Source of the DNA: Dactylorhiza incarnata
Lineage: Eukaryota > Streptophyta > Magnoliopsida > Asparagales > Orchidaceae
Length of the DNA: 64,000 nt
Direction: 5' to 3'
Assembly (NCBI GenBank): GCA_033032865.1
Contig: JAWHQI010000715.1
Coordinates: forward strand, 222,961-286,960
This document shows, piece after piece, positions 11,201 through 23,739 of the stretch. The translations under genes were made by a program, and so were the position numbers. The notes under the pieces were generated by a model. The model was not told where the DNA came from. It saw nothing but the letters and a program-made list of their open reading frames with translations, and did no database searches. The first letter of the stretch is position 1; every line of letters starts with the position of its first letter.

Positions 11201-11211
11201 GTCTCCCACTT
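11201..11211 (-). promoter_or_regulatory. Polypurine tract of the nested copia
   Basis: Minus strand AAGTGGGAGAC directly abuts the 3' LTR, as expected for the plus-strand DNA primer. Confidence 0.75.
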
Positions 11212-12197
11212 GATCTTGAAAGTATGAAACAAAAACCTCACAAACAATGAGCGGCATCTAGCAATGCATCATTGCTCCCCAAGCAATAAGAGTTCATAAC
11301 TCATAAGCTTTTATGACCAATGTTCCAGCGTTGTCTTTGTCCCTTTGTCCCTTACATCCGGAAAGAACTAGAGGCATGGACCGTGTCACCCTCATGATAA
11401 CTCAATCCAAGTTTCTTGATCTAGAATGGACTTCCAGAGAATGGTGAGCCCAATATCACATATTGGCTCAACCAAGCATGGCCATGCATTTCTCAGTCCA
11501 ATTCCATCAAGGGGCCCATGGATGCAACTCCTGTTATATAGGAGGACAAATCCCATATCTGCTCACACCCAAACACCCAAATGATTCGTAACGTACCCAA
11601 CGACCACCCGTATCATCAACCTTCTTCAAGGAAGACTTTAGATGACATCAAAGCACGCTCTTCCTCACTCGATGAATGCTGTGACTTCAGGTCAAAGGAC
11701 CACAACACCATAGTCAAATGAGACCTACTTGTGACACATTTAAGTAACAATCCATAAAGTAGTCTCAGATTGGGTCTGTCCAGTACAACTTGTTCACTAA
11801 TAAGTACCCACGTGATGACTTGATATCACAATATCATGAACTGTGAGAACCGGTCATCAGTCAACACACATGCTAATTTTAATGTATCATCATCACCCTT
11901 AGCTTCTACGATGATACCTTGACCAGGGAAATTTTAAGAATGAAGCTTCGAAATCATAGGATCTCACATTCAAGTCACGTACTTGATGTCCTATGGAAGC
12001 GAACATTCTAAGGGTATTTATCACGAATTTTATTCTATCATATAGAAACAGTATATCATAATAAAAGAACTTGCCATTAATTGTAAAAAGAAATAATTGG
12101 TACACAATTCATCATATGAATAAATAATAAACAGCCAACAAAATATATATTTTACATGCAACCCACAAGACTCCCACTAGAGTTGATCACTCAGGTA
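11212..12197 (-). other. 3' untranslated region of the nested copia
   Basis: Lies between the polypurine tract and the RNase H stop. No coding signal seen. The final copia motif normally reads MGIRYMSD, but here the arginine codon is a stop, so the frame ends at 12198. Confidence 0.6.
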
Positions 12198-13798
12198 TCA
12201 TATACCCATTGATCTAGTATGACCATCATGCTTTCTCTGCGCGAGAGGCTTTGTCAGTGGATCAGTAATATTCTCCTCAGTCAGCACTCTGCAAATGTTC
12301 ACATCTCCTCGTTCGACAATCTCACGAATAAGATGGAACCGCCGAAGTATGTGCTCGGAGCGCTGATGGGATCTAGGTTCCTTAGATTGTGCAATTGCAC
12401 CATTGTTATCACAGTAGAGAACTACGGGACCAACAATGCTAGGAACTACATCTAGCTCGCCGATGAATTTCCTAATCCATACAGCCTCCTTCGCTGCATT
12501 TTCTGCAGCGATATACTCGGCCTCAGTTGTAGAATCAGCAACTGTCTCTTTCTTGGAACTCTTCCAGCTCACAGCTCCTTCATTCAGGCAAAACACAAAC
12601 CCTGACTGAGACTTTGAATCATCCCTATCAGTTTGGAAGTCGGCATCCGTGTAACCACTTACAACGAGCTCTTCCTCTCCACCATACACCAAGAATACAT
12701 CCTTAGTCCTTCTCAAGTACTTCAGGATATTCTTTACGGCTATCCAGTGACATTCACCGGGATCAGACTGATACCTGCTAGTCATGCTCAAAGCAAAAGA
12801 GACATCGGGTCGAGTACAAAACATTGCATACATGATTGACCCAATTGCTGAAGCATATGGAATCAACTTCATGCGGTCCTTATCTTCAGAAGATTTTGGA
12901 CACTGGTCCTTAGAGAGATTCACACCATGAGACATGGGCAAAAATCCTTTCTTGGACTCAAGCATGTTGAACCGCTTCAACACCTTCTCAATGTACGTAC
13001 TCTGGGTCAAACCCAACAACTTCTTCGATCTATCCCTATAGATCTTAATACCGAGTATGTAAGTCGCTTCACCCAAGTCCTTCATAGAAAAGCAGTTCCC
13101 TATGTTGTTCTTAAAAACTTTTAGGGTAGGTATGTCATTCCCGATCAGCAGTATGTCATCTACATACGATATCAGAAAGACAACAATGCTCCCATTGATT
13201 CGCTTGTAAACACACGGTTCATCTTCATTCTTGACAAAACCAAACTCTTTGATCTTCTCATCAAAACGAAGATTCCAACTTCTAGAGGCCTGTTTCAATC
13301 CATAGATGGACCTATTCAACTTGCATATTTTAGTGGCTTCATTTGGGGATGCAAAACCCTCGGGTTGTGTCATGTACACTTCCTCAAGGAGGTTTCCATT
13401 TAGGAAAGCCGTTTTGACATCCATCTGCCAGATCTCGTAGTCATAATACGCAGCAATAGCAAGCAATATCCTAATGGACTTTACCATAGCAACAGGGGAA
13501 AGGTCTCATCATAGTCAACACCATGAATTTGCTTGAAACCCTTAGCCACCAGTCGCCCTTTGAATGTATGTACATTTCCATCCATGTCGGTCTTCTTCTT
13601 GAAGACCCATTTGCACCCTATGGGTCGTACCCCTTCAGGTGGTTCCACCAAGTTCCAAACTTGGTTTGTATACATGGAGTCCATTTCGGATTTCATAGCC
13701 TCAAGCCATTTGTCGGAGTCCGGTCCATTCATAGCCTCTTGGTAGGCCACTGGTTCATCATCATGATCCATAAGCAACACATTACCTATTTGAGACAC
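12198..13798 (-). pseudogene. Copia reverse transcriptase and RNase H, one frameshift
   Basis: Copies element RNA into DNA. The N-terminal part (13481-13798) shows WLEAMKSEMDSMYTNQVW and GCKWVFKKKTDMDG. A single-base loss near 13490, in the conserved ETFSPVA, shifts the frame. The rest (12198-13487) continues with MDVKTAFLNGNLLEEVYMTQ, the catalytic YVDDILL, CNLNRSIYGLKQA-type signature (KLNRSIYGLKQASRSW), and SIMYAMFCTRPDVSFAL. The RNase H follows with GYTDADFQTDRDDSKSQSG and STTEAEYIAAENAAKEAVW. Apart from the frameshift and the early final stop, the domain looks conserved. Confidence 0.9.
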
Positions 13799-13930
13799 GA
13801 GAAATCCATATCTCTCAGGCTCAAATCTTGGTCAACCAGATCTACGTAGGACTTGTGTCTCTTGAGCAGGTTCTCTAGCTACAACATCTTATAGTTCTGG
13901 CTCAGAATCCAATTCTGGTTCATTCACTAC

Positions 13931-14821
13931 TTATGGTTCTTGAACTTCTTCAAGTTCTACCTTTTGCGTCTTTCTTGACAAAAACTCTTTCTCCAAGAAG
14001 ACACCCGTCCTTGCGACAAACACTTTGCCCTCAGACAGTAGGTAAAAGTAATATCCTTTCGTTTCCTTAGGATATCCCACCAGATAACACTTATCTGATT
14101 TGGGTTCCAGCTTGTCAGGCATTTGACGTCGCACGTATGCCTCACAGCCCCAAATTTTAATGAATGACATACTAGGACGCTTCCCACTCCATATCTCATA
14201 TGGTGTCTTTAGAACCGTTTTCGTCGGAGCGCGATTCAGTGTCATTGCAGCAGTCTCTAAAGCAAAACCCCAAAAGGAAACAGGCAATTCTGCATGACTC
14301 ATCATCGACCGTACCATGTCTAACATAGTATGAATTCTCCTCTCAGACACACCATTATGCTGTGGTGTCCTAGGTGGAGTGAGCTGTGATACAATACCAC
14401 ACTCTTTCAGATGATCACGGAACTCAAGACTCAGGTATTCGCCACCTCGATCAGATCGGAGTGCTTTAACCTTTTTACCCAATTGGTTCTCCACTTCATT
14501 CTTAAACTCTTTGAACTTTTCAAAAGTTTCGGATTTGCATTTCATAAGATACACGTATCCGTATCTACTGAAATCATCAGTAAATGTAACGAAGTAGAAA
14601 TACCCACCTCTAGCCATAGAACTCATGGGCCCGCATACATCACTATGTACAACACCCAAGAGATCCTCAGCCCTCTCAGTATAACCAGTGAAAGGGGCTT
14701 TAGTCATCTTGCCTAATAAACAAGACTCGCATCGCTCAAATGATTCATAATCAAATGAGTCCAATAGTCCATCTTTATGGAGCTTGATATGCGCTTCTCG
14801 TTTATATGGCCCAAACGACAA
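13931..14821 (-). pseudogene. Copia integrase catalytic core
   Basis: The frame contains CESCLLGKMTKAPF (end of the HHCC zinc region), the first catalytic aspartate in HSDVCGP, the second in LRSDRGGEYLS, and the glutamate in HNGVSERRIHTMLDM. WGFALETAAMTLNRAPTK and the GYPKETKGYYFY tail follow. All three catalytic acids are present. The domain is separated from the gag-pre-integrase part by a frameshift near 14800. Between it and the reverse transcriptase (13799-13930) the linker has stops. Confidence 0.9.
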
Positions 14822-15714
14822 TGCCAGAGATATGTAGGATTTGAGTCATTTGTTCTTAGTCTTTTATTATTATCTACATTATAGATCGGATGGTCCAGGT
14901 TCAAAACATAAAGACCATTAAACAATTGAGGTACAGCATAACAAACATCATTCTTAAATATAGAACAACAATTGTTCTTAATTATAAAAGAAAATCCAAT
15001 CATGTCTAAGCATGAAATGGATATAATGTTTCTAGTTATGGACGGAACAAAATAACAATTATTAAGTTCTATTACAAGCCCATTGGGCAAAGAAAGACGG
15101 TAAACCCCTACGGCTACAGCAGCAACTCTTGCTCCATTGCCGACGCGCAGGTCCACCTCTCCTTTACTCAGCAATCTTCTCCTTCTCAGTACCTGCACAT
15201 TTGTACAAATGTGAGAACCACATCCGTTATCCAATACCCAAGATGAAGGAGCAGAAAGGTTTATCTCTATAACGTAAATATTCGAAGCGGAGGTCATACC
15301 TCCCTTCATTTTCCGCAGACCCTCAATGTACGAAGGACAATTCCTCCTCCAATGACCAGCCTTGCCACAGTGGTGGCATTTCCCTTCCTTCACGGTGCTC
15401 TTCTTTTTCAGCGCAGAAGATTTGGGCTCAAGATGTGACTTAGGTCCCACCTTCGTCTTCTTGAAGCCCTTGACCTTACCCTTGCCTTTATGTACCATCA
15501 ATATGGGACTAGAAGGCTTGGCCTTCTTCATGTTTATCTCCGCAGTTCGCAATATGCCTAGGAGCTCGGGCAGTGTCTTGTCTATTTTATTCATGTTGTA
15601 GTTCAAGACGAACTGCTCATAACTATCCGGCAACGATTGCAGGATAAGATCTGTGGCCAACTCTTGACCCAGAGGGAAACGCAGTCTCTCCAGGTTCTCT
15701 ATATACCCAATCAT
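14713..15714 (-). pseudogene. Copia gag C-terminus, zinc knuckle, protease and pre-integrase
   Basis: In order: gag tail with ATDLILQSLPDSYEQFVLNY; the nucleocapsid knuckle CHHCGKAGHWRRNC (CX2CX4HX4C); protease SSWVLDNGCGSHIC, where the usual D-S-G reads D-N-G; and the gag-pre-integrase motif LWHCRLGHINEKRI. The altered protease triplet suggests this copy cannot process its own polyprotein. The frame is lost about 14800, just before the integrase core. The region before 15714 is separated from the gag N-terminus by an in-frame stop. Confidence 0.85.
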
Positions 15715-15735
15715 ATTGAGTACGTGAGTACCAAC

Positions 15736-16131
15736 CTAGTCTCGAGCTCCCATTTTGCACTGAAATAATGCCTTCGTGACATCGAACCTCTCTTGACGAG
15801 CTTGCCCTTGAAACATTTTCTTTAGGTGCTCGTCTATCTCTTTGCACCCCATGTTCTCGTGTTGCTTCTGAAGCTCAGAGTTCATGGTTGCAAGCATAAG
15901 GCACTCGACGTCTAAGGTGTTATCGGTATACTTCTTATAAGCATCCTTATCAACACGGGACGAGTTCCCGGTCGGCACCTCGGGGGCTTCTTCTTCCAAT
16001 ACGTAGAGCTTTCGCTCTTGCCTGAGAATAATTCTCAGGTTCCTGTACCAGTCCATATAGTTCATCCCGCTTAGCTTGTCCTTCTCAAGGATAGCTCTCA
16101 GGGACAGAGTGGAGTGTGAACCACTAGCCAT
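15736..16131 (-). pseudogene. Copia gag N-terminus
   Basis: Starts MASGSHSTLSLRAILEKDKL and continues NYMDWYRNLRIILRQERKLY and DVECLMLATMNSELQKQHEN, the helical gag of copia elements that forms the particle shell. It ends at a TAG just after KMGARD, and the reading frame resumes directly after it (VGTHVLNMIGYIENL). One nonsense mutation thus separates the two gag parts. The ATG at 16131 fits the usual MAS... start and lies about 1.1 kb from the primer site. Confidence 0.9.
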
Positions 16132-17257
16132 GGAATTCTACAAGAATTCATGCAGAATTTAATCAGTACCAAAATTTCAAAATACAATTTATTTTAATTT
16201 GGACTTCAATTAAATACTCCCACTATTTTATTCAAATTGATAGCCCTCACAATCAATTCGGAGAGTCCATGTGAACTACTCTCTTAGTGGACCAGACCCG
16301 TATTTCACCAACACAATAAATCAGCTTTGGCTTTTCTCTTACTATGCAGTTATTTAGGTAGGCAACGCTTGCCAATTGCATCCTTATGCAACTCTTGTAT
16401 GGTTGGTGAATAACTACTTATTCGCATCCATCATATGGTGCATGCCAACCCTATGCCTCTAGGCACTCAACCTTTGAGGTCACCTAGTTAAGTTAGACCC
16501 AATGTCGACAGTGGGATATCACAATTATCCGCTCGCACCCTTACCAAGATAGATTAATACACCTTGCTTTGGCAAGCCCACACCTCATCGATCGAGGCAG
16601 GAAGAGTGTCATCCATCGGAAGGCATCCGAACACTTAATATTTGATGAAGGGATTTTAATAGCAAGTTAACACTTAACCATGATCAACATTTGATCAATG
16701 TGCACATCAATAGAAAAACAATATGCTAAAATCCACATGCATCCCTTATGTGCACAACATAAGACTATCAACCTTTGATAGACGAAAGGGCTAAATCTGG
16801 ACATTTAGAACTCTTCCAAATCTTTAAATTTACATGCATTGGACAAATGCAAAGACAACTCGACTTAAAGCAGTAGACAAGCTCGTCTCTCATTGTTGGA
16901 TTCAAAATCCAAAACAATACAAGGGTTCATTAACCACTTGAGGGACGGTTACTGCTAAGGAGACAACAATTTCTAACAATTAGAAATTACCACGAAATCC
17001 CAGACGTTCCTGGTGGGGTTCCAAGGGGCCGCGCCCCTGGCGGGGTCTTAGGAGCAGAGCCCCTAACGGGGTCCAAGGAGCAGCGCCCCAAATTTTTCAA
17101 AATCACCACCGAATTCCCTTGGAAAAATCATCAACTTTTGATGTTCCAGGAAGAAATCTTGACATTTAGAACGCTTCCAAATACCTAGATTTGCACGTAC
17201 TGGAATAACCTAACTTCTGAAACAACATTCATGACCGGAACCTCCCTCTGATACCAC
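16132..17257 (-). other. 5' leader and primer-binding site of the nested copia
   Basis: Non-coding leader. The primer site is 17245-17256 (minus TGGTATCAGAGG, matching tRNA-Met except for the last base), followed by the LTR. A degenerate short-period repeat of ggggtc/gagcagcgcccc type is seen at 17010-17090. The leader is homologous to 61150-61990 and its mirror in the large inverted repeat. Confidence 0.8.
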
Positions 17258-18153
17258 TATTGGGTTTTCTACAACCATATATCATATGTAGGCGCAGCGG
17301 AAATAAAGAGAACAACCCAAAAGAGTTTGGATCAGGCCATGAACATTGAATCAAGAAGTAATCAAAATTACTGGGCATAAATTACCTTAGTGGAGTTGGA
17401 TCGAATCCAACCTAGGTGCTCCAAGAAGAAGAGTCATGTCGTCGGCTATGCGAGAGTCCTTACGTAGAATAACGTCTACGTCTCTGCAGTAGTCCACACA
17501 AGCCGGGAGAAATACGACTGCACCTTGCACTTCCACGAACTGCTAGGTTCGCTCCAGGAAGAACAATCACGACGACGATCGCCGGCGATGCGATCTGCGT
17601 AGGCAAGCGAAGCGGAACTTCTTCCGTCGACTAGGGTTCGGGAGGCGTAACACTTCCGTCGGGCGAACTTCCTGTTTGCGTAACCCCCTATTAAACCCTT
17701 AAAACAAGTCCTATTTATACCCGAAGCATAAGCAGACCTAAAAGAATTGCTATCCGCAGACCACAAAAAATTGGGGTTTCTGGAACAATTCGTCGGGTAT
17801 CAGCATTCGTCGAGTTTCTACGAATCAAATTCGATGAATTCCGACGAATCATACTCGACGAATTCCGACAGCAACATTTGTCAGTTTTAGGGTTTCTGGA
17901 ACAATTCGTCGGGTATCAACATTCGTCGAGTTTCCACGAATCATATTCGACGAATTCCGACGAATCATACTCGACGAATTCCGACAGCAACATTTGCTGG
18001 ACCCCATTCTGTATGGTGATTGGTAACCTTTACCAACACAGTCAATCTTCCAACTTCTCCACATGCTCTTATGTGCGACCCTGCAGGCTCATATCGCGTT
18101 GGCAGTGAGACTACATGTTTGACCACTTCTAGATCACAATGGTAACTCCAACA
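17258..18153 (-). mobile_element. 5' LTR of the nested copia
   Basis: Same length (896 bp) and layout as the copy at 10305-11200, offset by 6953. The first base pair after T is mutated (TATTGGG rather than TGTTGGG). TATA box at about 17711-17720; dyad-rich tract at 17785-17995. Confidence 0.95.
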
Positions 18154-18158
18154 ATTTC

Positions 18159-18386
18159 TTCTCGACGGATTCCTTCTCAACGGATATTAACGCAGGGCAT
18201 TAACAGCTAACGCGGGGGCGTTAGTTCTCTTTCTATAGAGTCATCTCCATTCATCATACTATTCAAGGAATGTGTAGCTATAGTTCCAGTACAACCTGCA
18301 CACTATAAACACACAAAATACTAGATCAAATACAACACGGTATTTATTATTCTCAAACCAAGAGATGCGGAACATAGGCTCCAACA
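18159..18386 (-). mobile_element. Sirevirus left LTR, second part
   Basis: Continues the LTR broken at 10304 and ends ggctccaaca at 18386. It is collinear with 24577-24804. It contains a further attaacgc/gcgttag dyad at 18187-18222. Confidence 0.9.
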
Positions 18387-18399
18387 ATCTCCCCCTTTT
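18387..18399 (-). promoter_or_regulatory. Polypurine tract of the Sirevirus-type element
   Basis: Minus strand AAAAGGGGGAGAT immediately next to the LTR. Confidence 0.85.
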
Positions 18400-18544
18400 G
18401 ATAATAACAAATACCTGTATGAGAAATTAGTGAACTTAAAACCATTTGTGTTTATAAATAAGTGAGGTAATAATATATGCATGAATAACAGGTTAAGAGC
18501 GTGATAGAATTGATAGTGATAATGCATACTTTTTCTTTACGAAG

Positions 18545-18840
18545 TCCTCCCCCTACATAAGTGTTCTCTTATTATTTACTCCCCTTAAATATCTATTTTA
18601 CTAGATTTCTCAATTTCTTCTCCCCCTTTGTTATTAACAAAAGTGGGTAGGGATGAGTGTATATCTTTTAAGATAGATAAGGAACCACTTATTTAAGGAT
18701 TTTCATGATCGAGCATATGATAGTGTATGCACCTCCTATATGATTACTCCCCTTACAAATATACCCTTTTTTGTTTAATATTATTATAATGCACTCCCCC
18801 TAAATATTAGATTTATGCAATTTAATCTCCCCTTTTGGTA
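18545..18840 (-). repeat. Six extra polypurine-tract-like motifs
   Basis: Motifs reading (plus strand) cctccccct, actcccctt, tctccccctttg, actcccctta, actccccct and tctcccctttt recur at about 18545, 18579, 18619, 18746, 18793 and 18826. Repeated polypurine-like motifs upstream of the 3' LTR are known from Sireviruses, so they support that assignment. Confidence 0.7.
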
Positions 18841-21800
18841 GAATCAAAAGAGGGTTTAGGAGTGAGTATGTATAATAAGGAGTAATATATTTTATGTCGA
18901 GAAGAAAAAATAAGATGCAATCAAAAGTTTGTTAAATACTACTTGTTAAAAAAAAATAAGCATGATGTAACATAAAGTAGTAAGCAACATAACAGAAATG
19001 ATAAAGTAAGCATTCTTATTTTAAGATACCACTTGTTGAAACCATGGTGTTAAAAATAATAGACATGAATGAGCATAAGTGGTAATCTTAGCAGAAGAAT
19101 AAGCACTCTTAAACATAAACATCATTTTTAGAAGATAAAATCATACAAATGATAATGAGTTTTAAATTTGAAAAGTTGATGTTTGAGTTAAAGATTGAAG
19201 AGATGCTATTCCATTAAGATAATATTGCAAGCATGATTTCATAATATCAAGAAAAGATACACAAACTACAATGTAATAAAATTTGCATTTCAAGTAAACA
19301 TAAACATTGTAGCGATCATGCTTTGTTATCTAGTGCATTTACTTAAGTTTGTAGGGATTTGAGTAGATGAGCATTAGGATCTAATTCTCATGAGTAGAAG
19401 TTTTATGAAAGATAATGATGTGTACAAAGTAGTGTTTTGATAAAGTATACAAGTGAATCAATCAAAAAACACATGACATATATAATAAAATAACACAACA
19501 TTAAAATACACAAATAATATTACTTCCACACTATTTCAATGCACATGAATAAATAGTACAACTACCAAGGTGCTCTGCACACACAATGCTTATTAAGACT
19601 TATCAGGGTGCAAAGTAGTGCTTGGAGGATCACTTTTATACTTTTTAGCTTTATTTTCAATTTTTTATGATCCGGTGTACTAAGAGAAGTGGTGTATAAA
19701 TTGTTTGCTACAAGACATTTTACAATTTTTAGCCAAGGTGCTCAACCTCACAATGCTCATTAAGACTTATTAGGAGGGTGAGTAGTGCTTGGTGGAGTTT
19801 TCCTTGTCAATTATTATTTGCTTTTTAGTTTAGTGACTAAGGACTCCGAATTCACTTGATTTGCAAACATAGCATTTTTTTATGCCACATTTCTCTAAAG
19901 AATAAGTGCATGAAAGACAAAGAATTGTAATAACCAATTCAATGTTGTGTAGGTAATCTATTTAAGCATTTTAATTATTTATGTTATTACACTACACAAT
20001 CATGTAAGAATAAGATTATAAACACATGTAGGTTATCAAAAATAAGTGAGTGAATGAATCATTATCAAACATAATACATTACTCATACTTAGAGGCATGC
20101 TAAGTGTTTCTACACATGTTTATCTACAATCAATTTCATTGCACATAACAAGATAATATTCAAGGTATGATAAATACAAAACAGTATCTTTTAAGAAACT
20201 TGAAAGTTAAATTAAAGATTGTATTTAATCTTTAATTGATATAATTAATCATCCTTGACAATGACAATGAAAAACAATCAATTTTTATAAATTTTTTGAA
20301 TTTTTTATATATGCACAAAACAATAAACACACATAAAGAAAAACATATTTTTGTCCTTTGAAATTGTTTTGTAATTTTGTATTTGTTTTTTTTATATATA
20401 TTCTCTGGAAAACATAGAAGTCTTTAATAGCCCTTTCAGTAAATGATATTCTATGCCAGAGAAATAATGCATAAGAAAATACATATAATAATTTTTTTTT
20501 AAAATAAAATTTTGTTTTAAAGGAAATAAAAAGATAGAAAACTTTTTACAAATAGAGAAATAAAATACACACAAAATATTAAAATAATACCAGAATTAAT
20601 TCAAAAAAAAAAAATTTGGAGCAAAGCAGCTAACGCCAGGCGTTAACTTCTTAACCCCAAAACAGAACTGCATTTCTTGAATTTTTGAAAAATGATTTTC
20701 AAAATTCATTTGTATTATAAAGAGGCCTTCCTTCAGTTGAAATTTCAGAGTATATTGATTAGATTTGAAGGCACTTTTAGCATGTTTTTGGTGATTTTTC
20801 AAGTACTTGTGTTTTGTAAAATCATTAAAGCTCGAAATAATAAAATATGCAAACACAAGATGTAATGTTAGAACAAAAACAAATATACATGATTTATGTA
20901 TAAAGAGTGAGATAATGTTCATGCAATGAATATAATATAAGTATATCTAAGATCAAGATACCTCAACAACATGACTACAATCTAGCCTCGTACTAAGTGA
21001 CGGATGGGCATGAGGAGTTGCACGCATGCCGTAGGTTGGGGTGTTAATCTCATATGCATACAAAAGACGACGCTCAACCTAGCACTCTTTCCCCCCAGTG
21101 CCTTTCAAGGCCCCACTGGAACCCTCCCCGGTTAAGGACAAGACATGACTTAGAGGTTAGGTCTCTAATGCACACAATCCTATGCCCTCGCTATTGTGAG
21201 ACACATGTCATAGGTTTAATGATTATGGACATACTAAGCGTGTAAGCCTTAAATATATTAACTATGGTATAATTTCATGATTAGTTTTGGATTTACAATT
21301 ATATCGATGATTGTTGATTTTAAATCCATTTAGAATACATTTTATTCATGCAAATAACTACAACAGAAATTATGAGTTTCATATTTTAGTAATATAATTT
21401 ACTTTAGCATTGCAAGATATATAACTAGCATGGACATTAATTTCTACCAATGGTAAGTGATAATGCTAGTATGATGAATTACAAGCTGCAAAGCTAAGTA
21501 AAATTGGACAAATATATAATTGAATTGCATGTATTCAAACACAGAATTTTGAATTTTCATAGACCTAGAGCGAAGTGACAATTCTATTTGATTTCATCTT
21601 GTTTATTTCAAGTTAATTCTTAGGTCTAAAGATAATGAGATACATGCAAACAATAGAGATGCACATCGCACACACAAAACAAGATGTGATACTATAATAT
21701 CAATAACAATCATATATTTCATAATTCTTAAGGTTGATAGAATTAGTTGATTTAAGATAGGTCTTGATGGATCATGAATTATGATATATGATTATAGTGA

Positions 21801-22428
21801 ATTTTAGCATAGGATATTAATAGATTAAGATGGAGTGTGTGAAATCTTATTCATCATTTTTGTAATTATTATTTTTAATTATGATTTTTCATTATAGGGG
21901 CTATTATATGCAGAAACGAAAAATAGACAAATATGCAATAAGTTGTGCATTTAATATTTTAGCCTAAGACCCCTAAAAATTCATTTAAATCCAATTTTGA
22001 AAATAATTTCATTAGTCTTGATAATATCATTTAGCAAATTTAGCATTCAATTTATAATGATAACATAAGACATTTATAGGCAAAAGATTTAAAAAGGATA
22101 AAACATTTAAAAAGAAAAGATAGATCACTTAAAAAAAATATATGACTTTATGTTCAATTTAATTCAATTTGATTTGTAAAACATTAGGCTTAAAATGAAA
22201 GTCATATCTCATGATACATAAAGTGATCATAAACAAGTTGGCTCAAAAATAAAAAATAAACAAAAGATGAAGCAATTAAGCATATCATGAAGTAGAGTAA
22301 TGATATTTCATTTATAATTAAGTCTACTTCATGTAATACAAAGATTCCTAATGAATGAGAGATTTAGGTATCCAAAGGGGACCAAGTGTGATGGTTCCTT
22401 TGGGTACCCAAATACATCGTGTAGACTT
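18841..22428. other. Long AT-rich non-coding interior of the Sirevirus-type element
   Basis: About 3.6 kb without supported coding capacity on either strand; no protease, integrase, reverse transcriptase or env motif was recognised. A direct repeat is visible (about 19567-19640 and 19733-19800, both with aaggtgctc, cacaatgct and agtagtgcttgg). A single taacgcc-a-ggcgtta dyad lies at 20631-20645, and a less AT-rich block at 20950-21235. Confidence 0.6.
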
Positions 22429-23703
22429 TTAGAGAGATGGTGATGAATGGGCCTTTATAAGTGGAGTTAGTGTTTCATTTTTAATTTTGGGCCTCCATTC
22501 ATACTTTGGTTGTTTATCTTTTAAATTCATATTATGATTATTTGACATCTTTTTGGAATGATAGTTGTTTGAAAAATAATTCATTTGGGATTTATGTTTA
22601 TTCAAATTACTTTTCAAAATACATTGATGTTGATAATCATAATGAATTTTATTAAATTGATTCTTTGAGAGTTTATAAGAGTGATGGTCTTTCTTAAGAA
22701 TTGAATGTTGAAAGAGTGGGTTACAATATGTTTTAAATGATTGGTTCTTATTTTGATGATTTTCATTTCCACTCTTTCTTATAGACATACTCTTATAATA
22801 TGAAGTTAATCTTTTAGACTTTTGATAATTTGATAAACTAGAAATAAAGGATGTTTTATTATATGAAAAGTTTTGAATAAACATTTTTAATGATTCTAGT
22901 TTATCCTTTAAATTATCATTTTCTTTTATCAATTTTTCATTATGCTCTTTTGAATTTAAACGACCTCTTTTTAAAACCTTGAGTTCTTCTTTAAAAGAAT
23001 TATAATCAAAACAGGGTTTAGCATTTTCAATTAAAGAGCATGAAAGAGAATTTGAAACATCAATATAAGACTCTACTTTAGCGTTTGCTTTTAAAGTTTT
23101 ATTTTCTAAACGTAATTTGGAATTAGCATGTTTCAACTTTGAAATTTTACGTTTAGCAAATTTAAGCACACGAAATGTAGAAATAGAATTAGTTACTAAA
23201 AGAGAAGATTTAGATTTTCTTACCTTGCTATAGTTTCCGTCTTCTCTTTTGCTTGATGTTTTGCCATCAATTGAGTTTAATATTGTTTCTCTCTTAGATT
23301 GATCTTCCTCCAAGAATGAGTCCTCGACGATTTCTTCTCTTAGATCCATAAGGAATTCCTCTTGTTCATCATCTGTGGAAGGAAGACTATACGTATTTTT
23401 AAGAAATTTCCAAACTTCAAAAGCAGTAGGAAGCGTATAAATAAGTTTGAAAATATTTCGATCTAGAACACAATATAGACTATTCATAGATTTGGCATTT
23501 AAAAACATTTCATTCTTACTTAAAATACTTGGGGGCATTTTAATTGTAATATTCCATACTTCAATATCCAAAGTTTTAAGAAATATTTCCATAAGTGTTT
23601 TCCACCCATTATAATTTTCACCCATAAATAATGGTGGACATAATGATTTTTCATTTTCATAAAAATTATCCCCTCTAGAAGATGTGAGATCATGAAGCGC
23701 CAT
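22429..23703 (-). CDS. Sirevirus-type gag protein (424 aa), only ORF of the element
   Basis: An intact 424-codon frame starting MALHDLTSSRGDNFYENEKS. The N-terminal part has the copia gag signature (FMGENYNGWKTLMEIFLK, EVWKFLKNTYSL). The middle is a predicted coiled coil (KRKISKLKHANSKLRLENKT, LIKENDNLKDKLESLKMF). The basic tail ends near KQPKYEWRPKIK, where the protease normally begins. I see no CCHC knuckle, which gag of this group usually has. The ATG lies about 50 bp from the primer site. An open gag with no pol after it suggests a gag-only, non-autonomous element in which gag may still be made and packaged with help from elsewhere. Confidence 0.85.
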   Translation of the reverse strand: MALHDLTSSRGDNFYENEKSLCPPLFMGENYNGWKTLMEIFLKTLDIEVWNITIKMPPSILSKNEMFLNAKSMNSLYCVLDRNIFKLIYTLPTAFEVWKFLKNTYSLPSTDDEQEEFLMDLREEIVEDSFLEEDQSKRETILNSIDGKTSSKREDGNYSKVRKSKSSLLVTNSISTFRVLKFAKRKISKLKHANSKLRLENKTLKANAKVESYIDVSNSLSCSLIENAKPCFDYNSFKEELKVLKRGRLNSKEHNEKLIKENDNLKDKLESLKMFIQNFSYNKTSFISSLSNYQKSKRLTSYYKSMSIRKSGNENHQNKNQSFKTYCNPLFQHSILKKDHHSYKLSKNQFNKIHYDYQHQCILKSNLNKHKSQMNYFSNNYHSKKMSNNHNMNLKDKQPKYEWRPKIKNETLTPLIKAHSSPSL

Positions 23704-23739
23704 TATTCCCGATCGTGAAGCGGTATTGGAATAACCTAC

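Larger units (their letters stand above)
10305..18153 (-). mobile_element. Nearly complete nested Ty1/copia retrotransposon
   Basis: A 7849-bp element with two 896-bp LTRs (10305-11200 and 17258-18153), 5-bp target duplication atttc, tRNA-Met-type primer site, polypurine tract, and gag-protease-integrase-RT-RNase H in copia order on the minus strand. The coding region has only a few stops and frameshifts, and the LTRs differ by a few percent, so it is relatively young. It is inserted in the left LTR of the Sirevirus-type element. I did not resolve its copia lineage. Confidence 0.95.
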
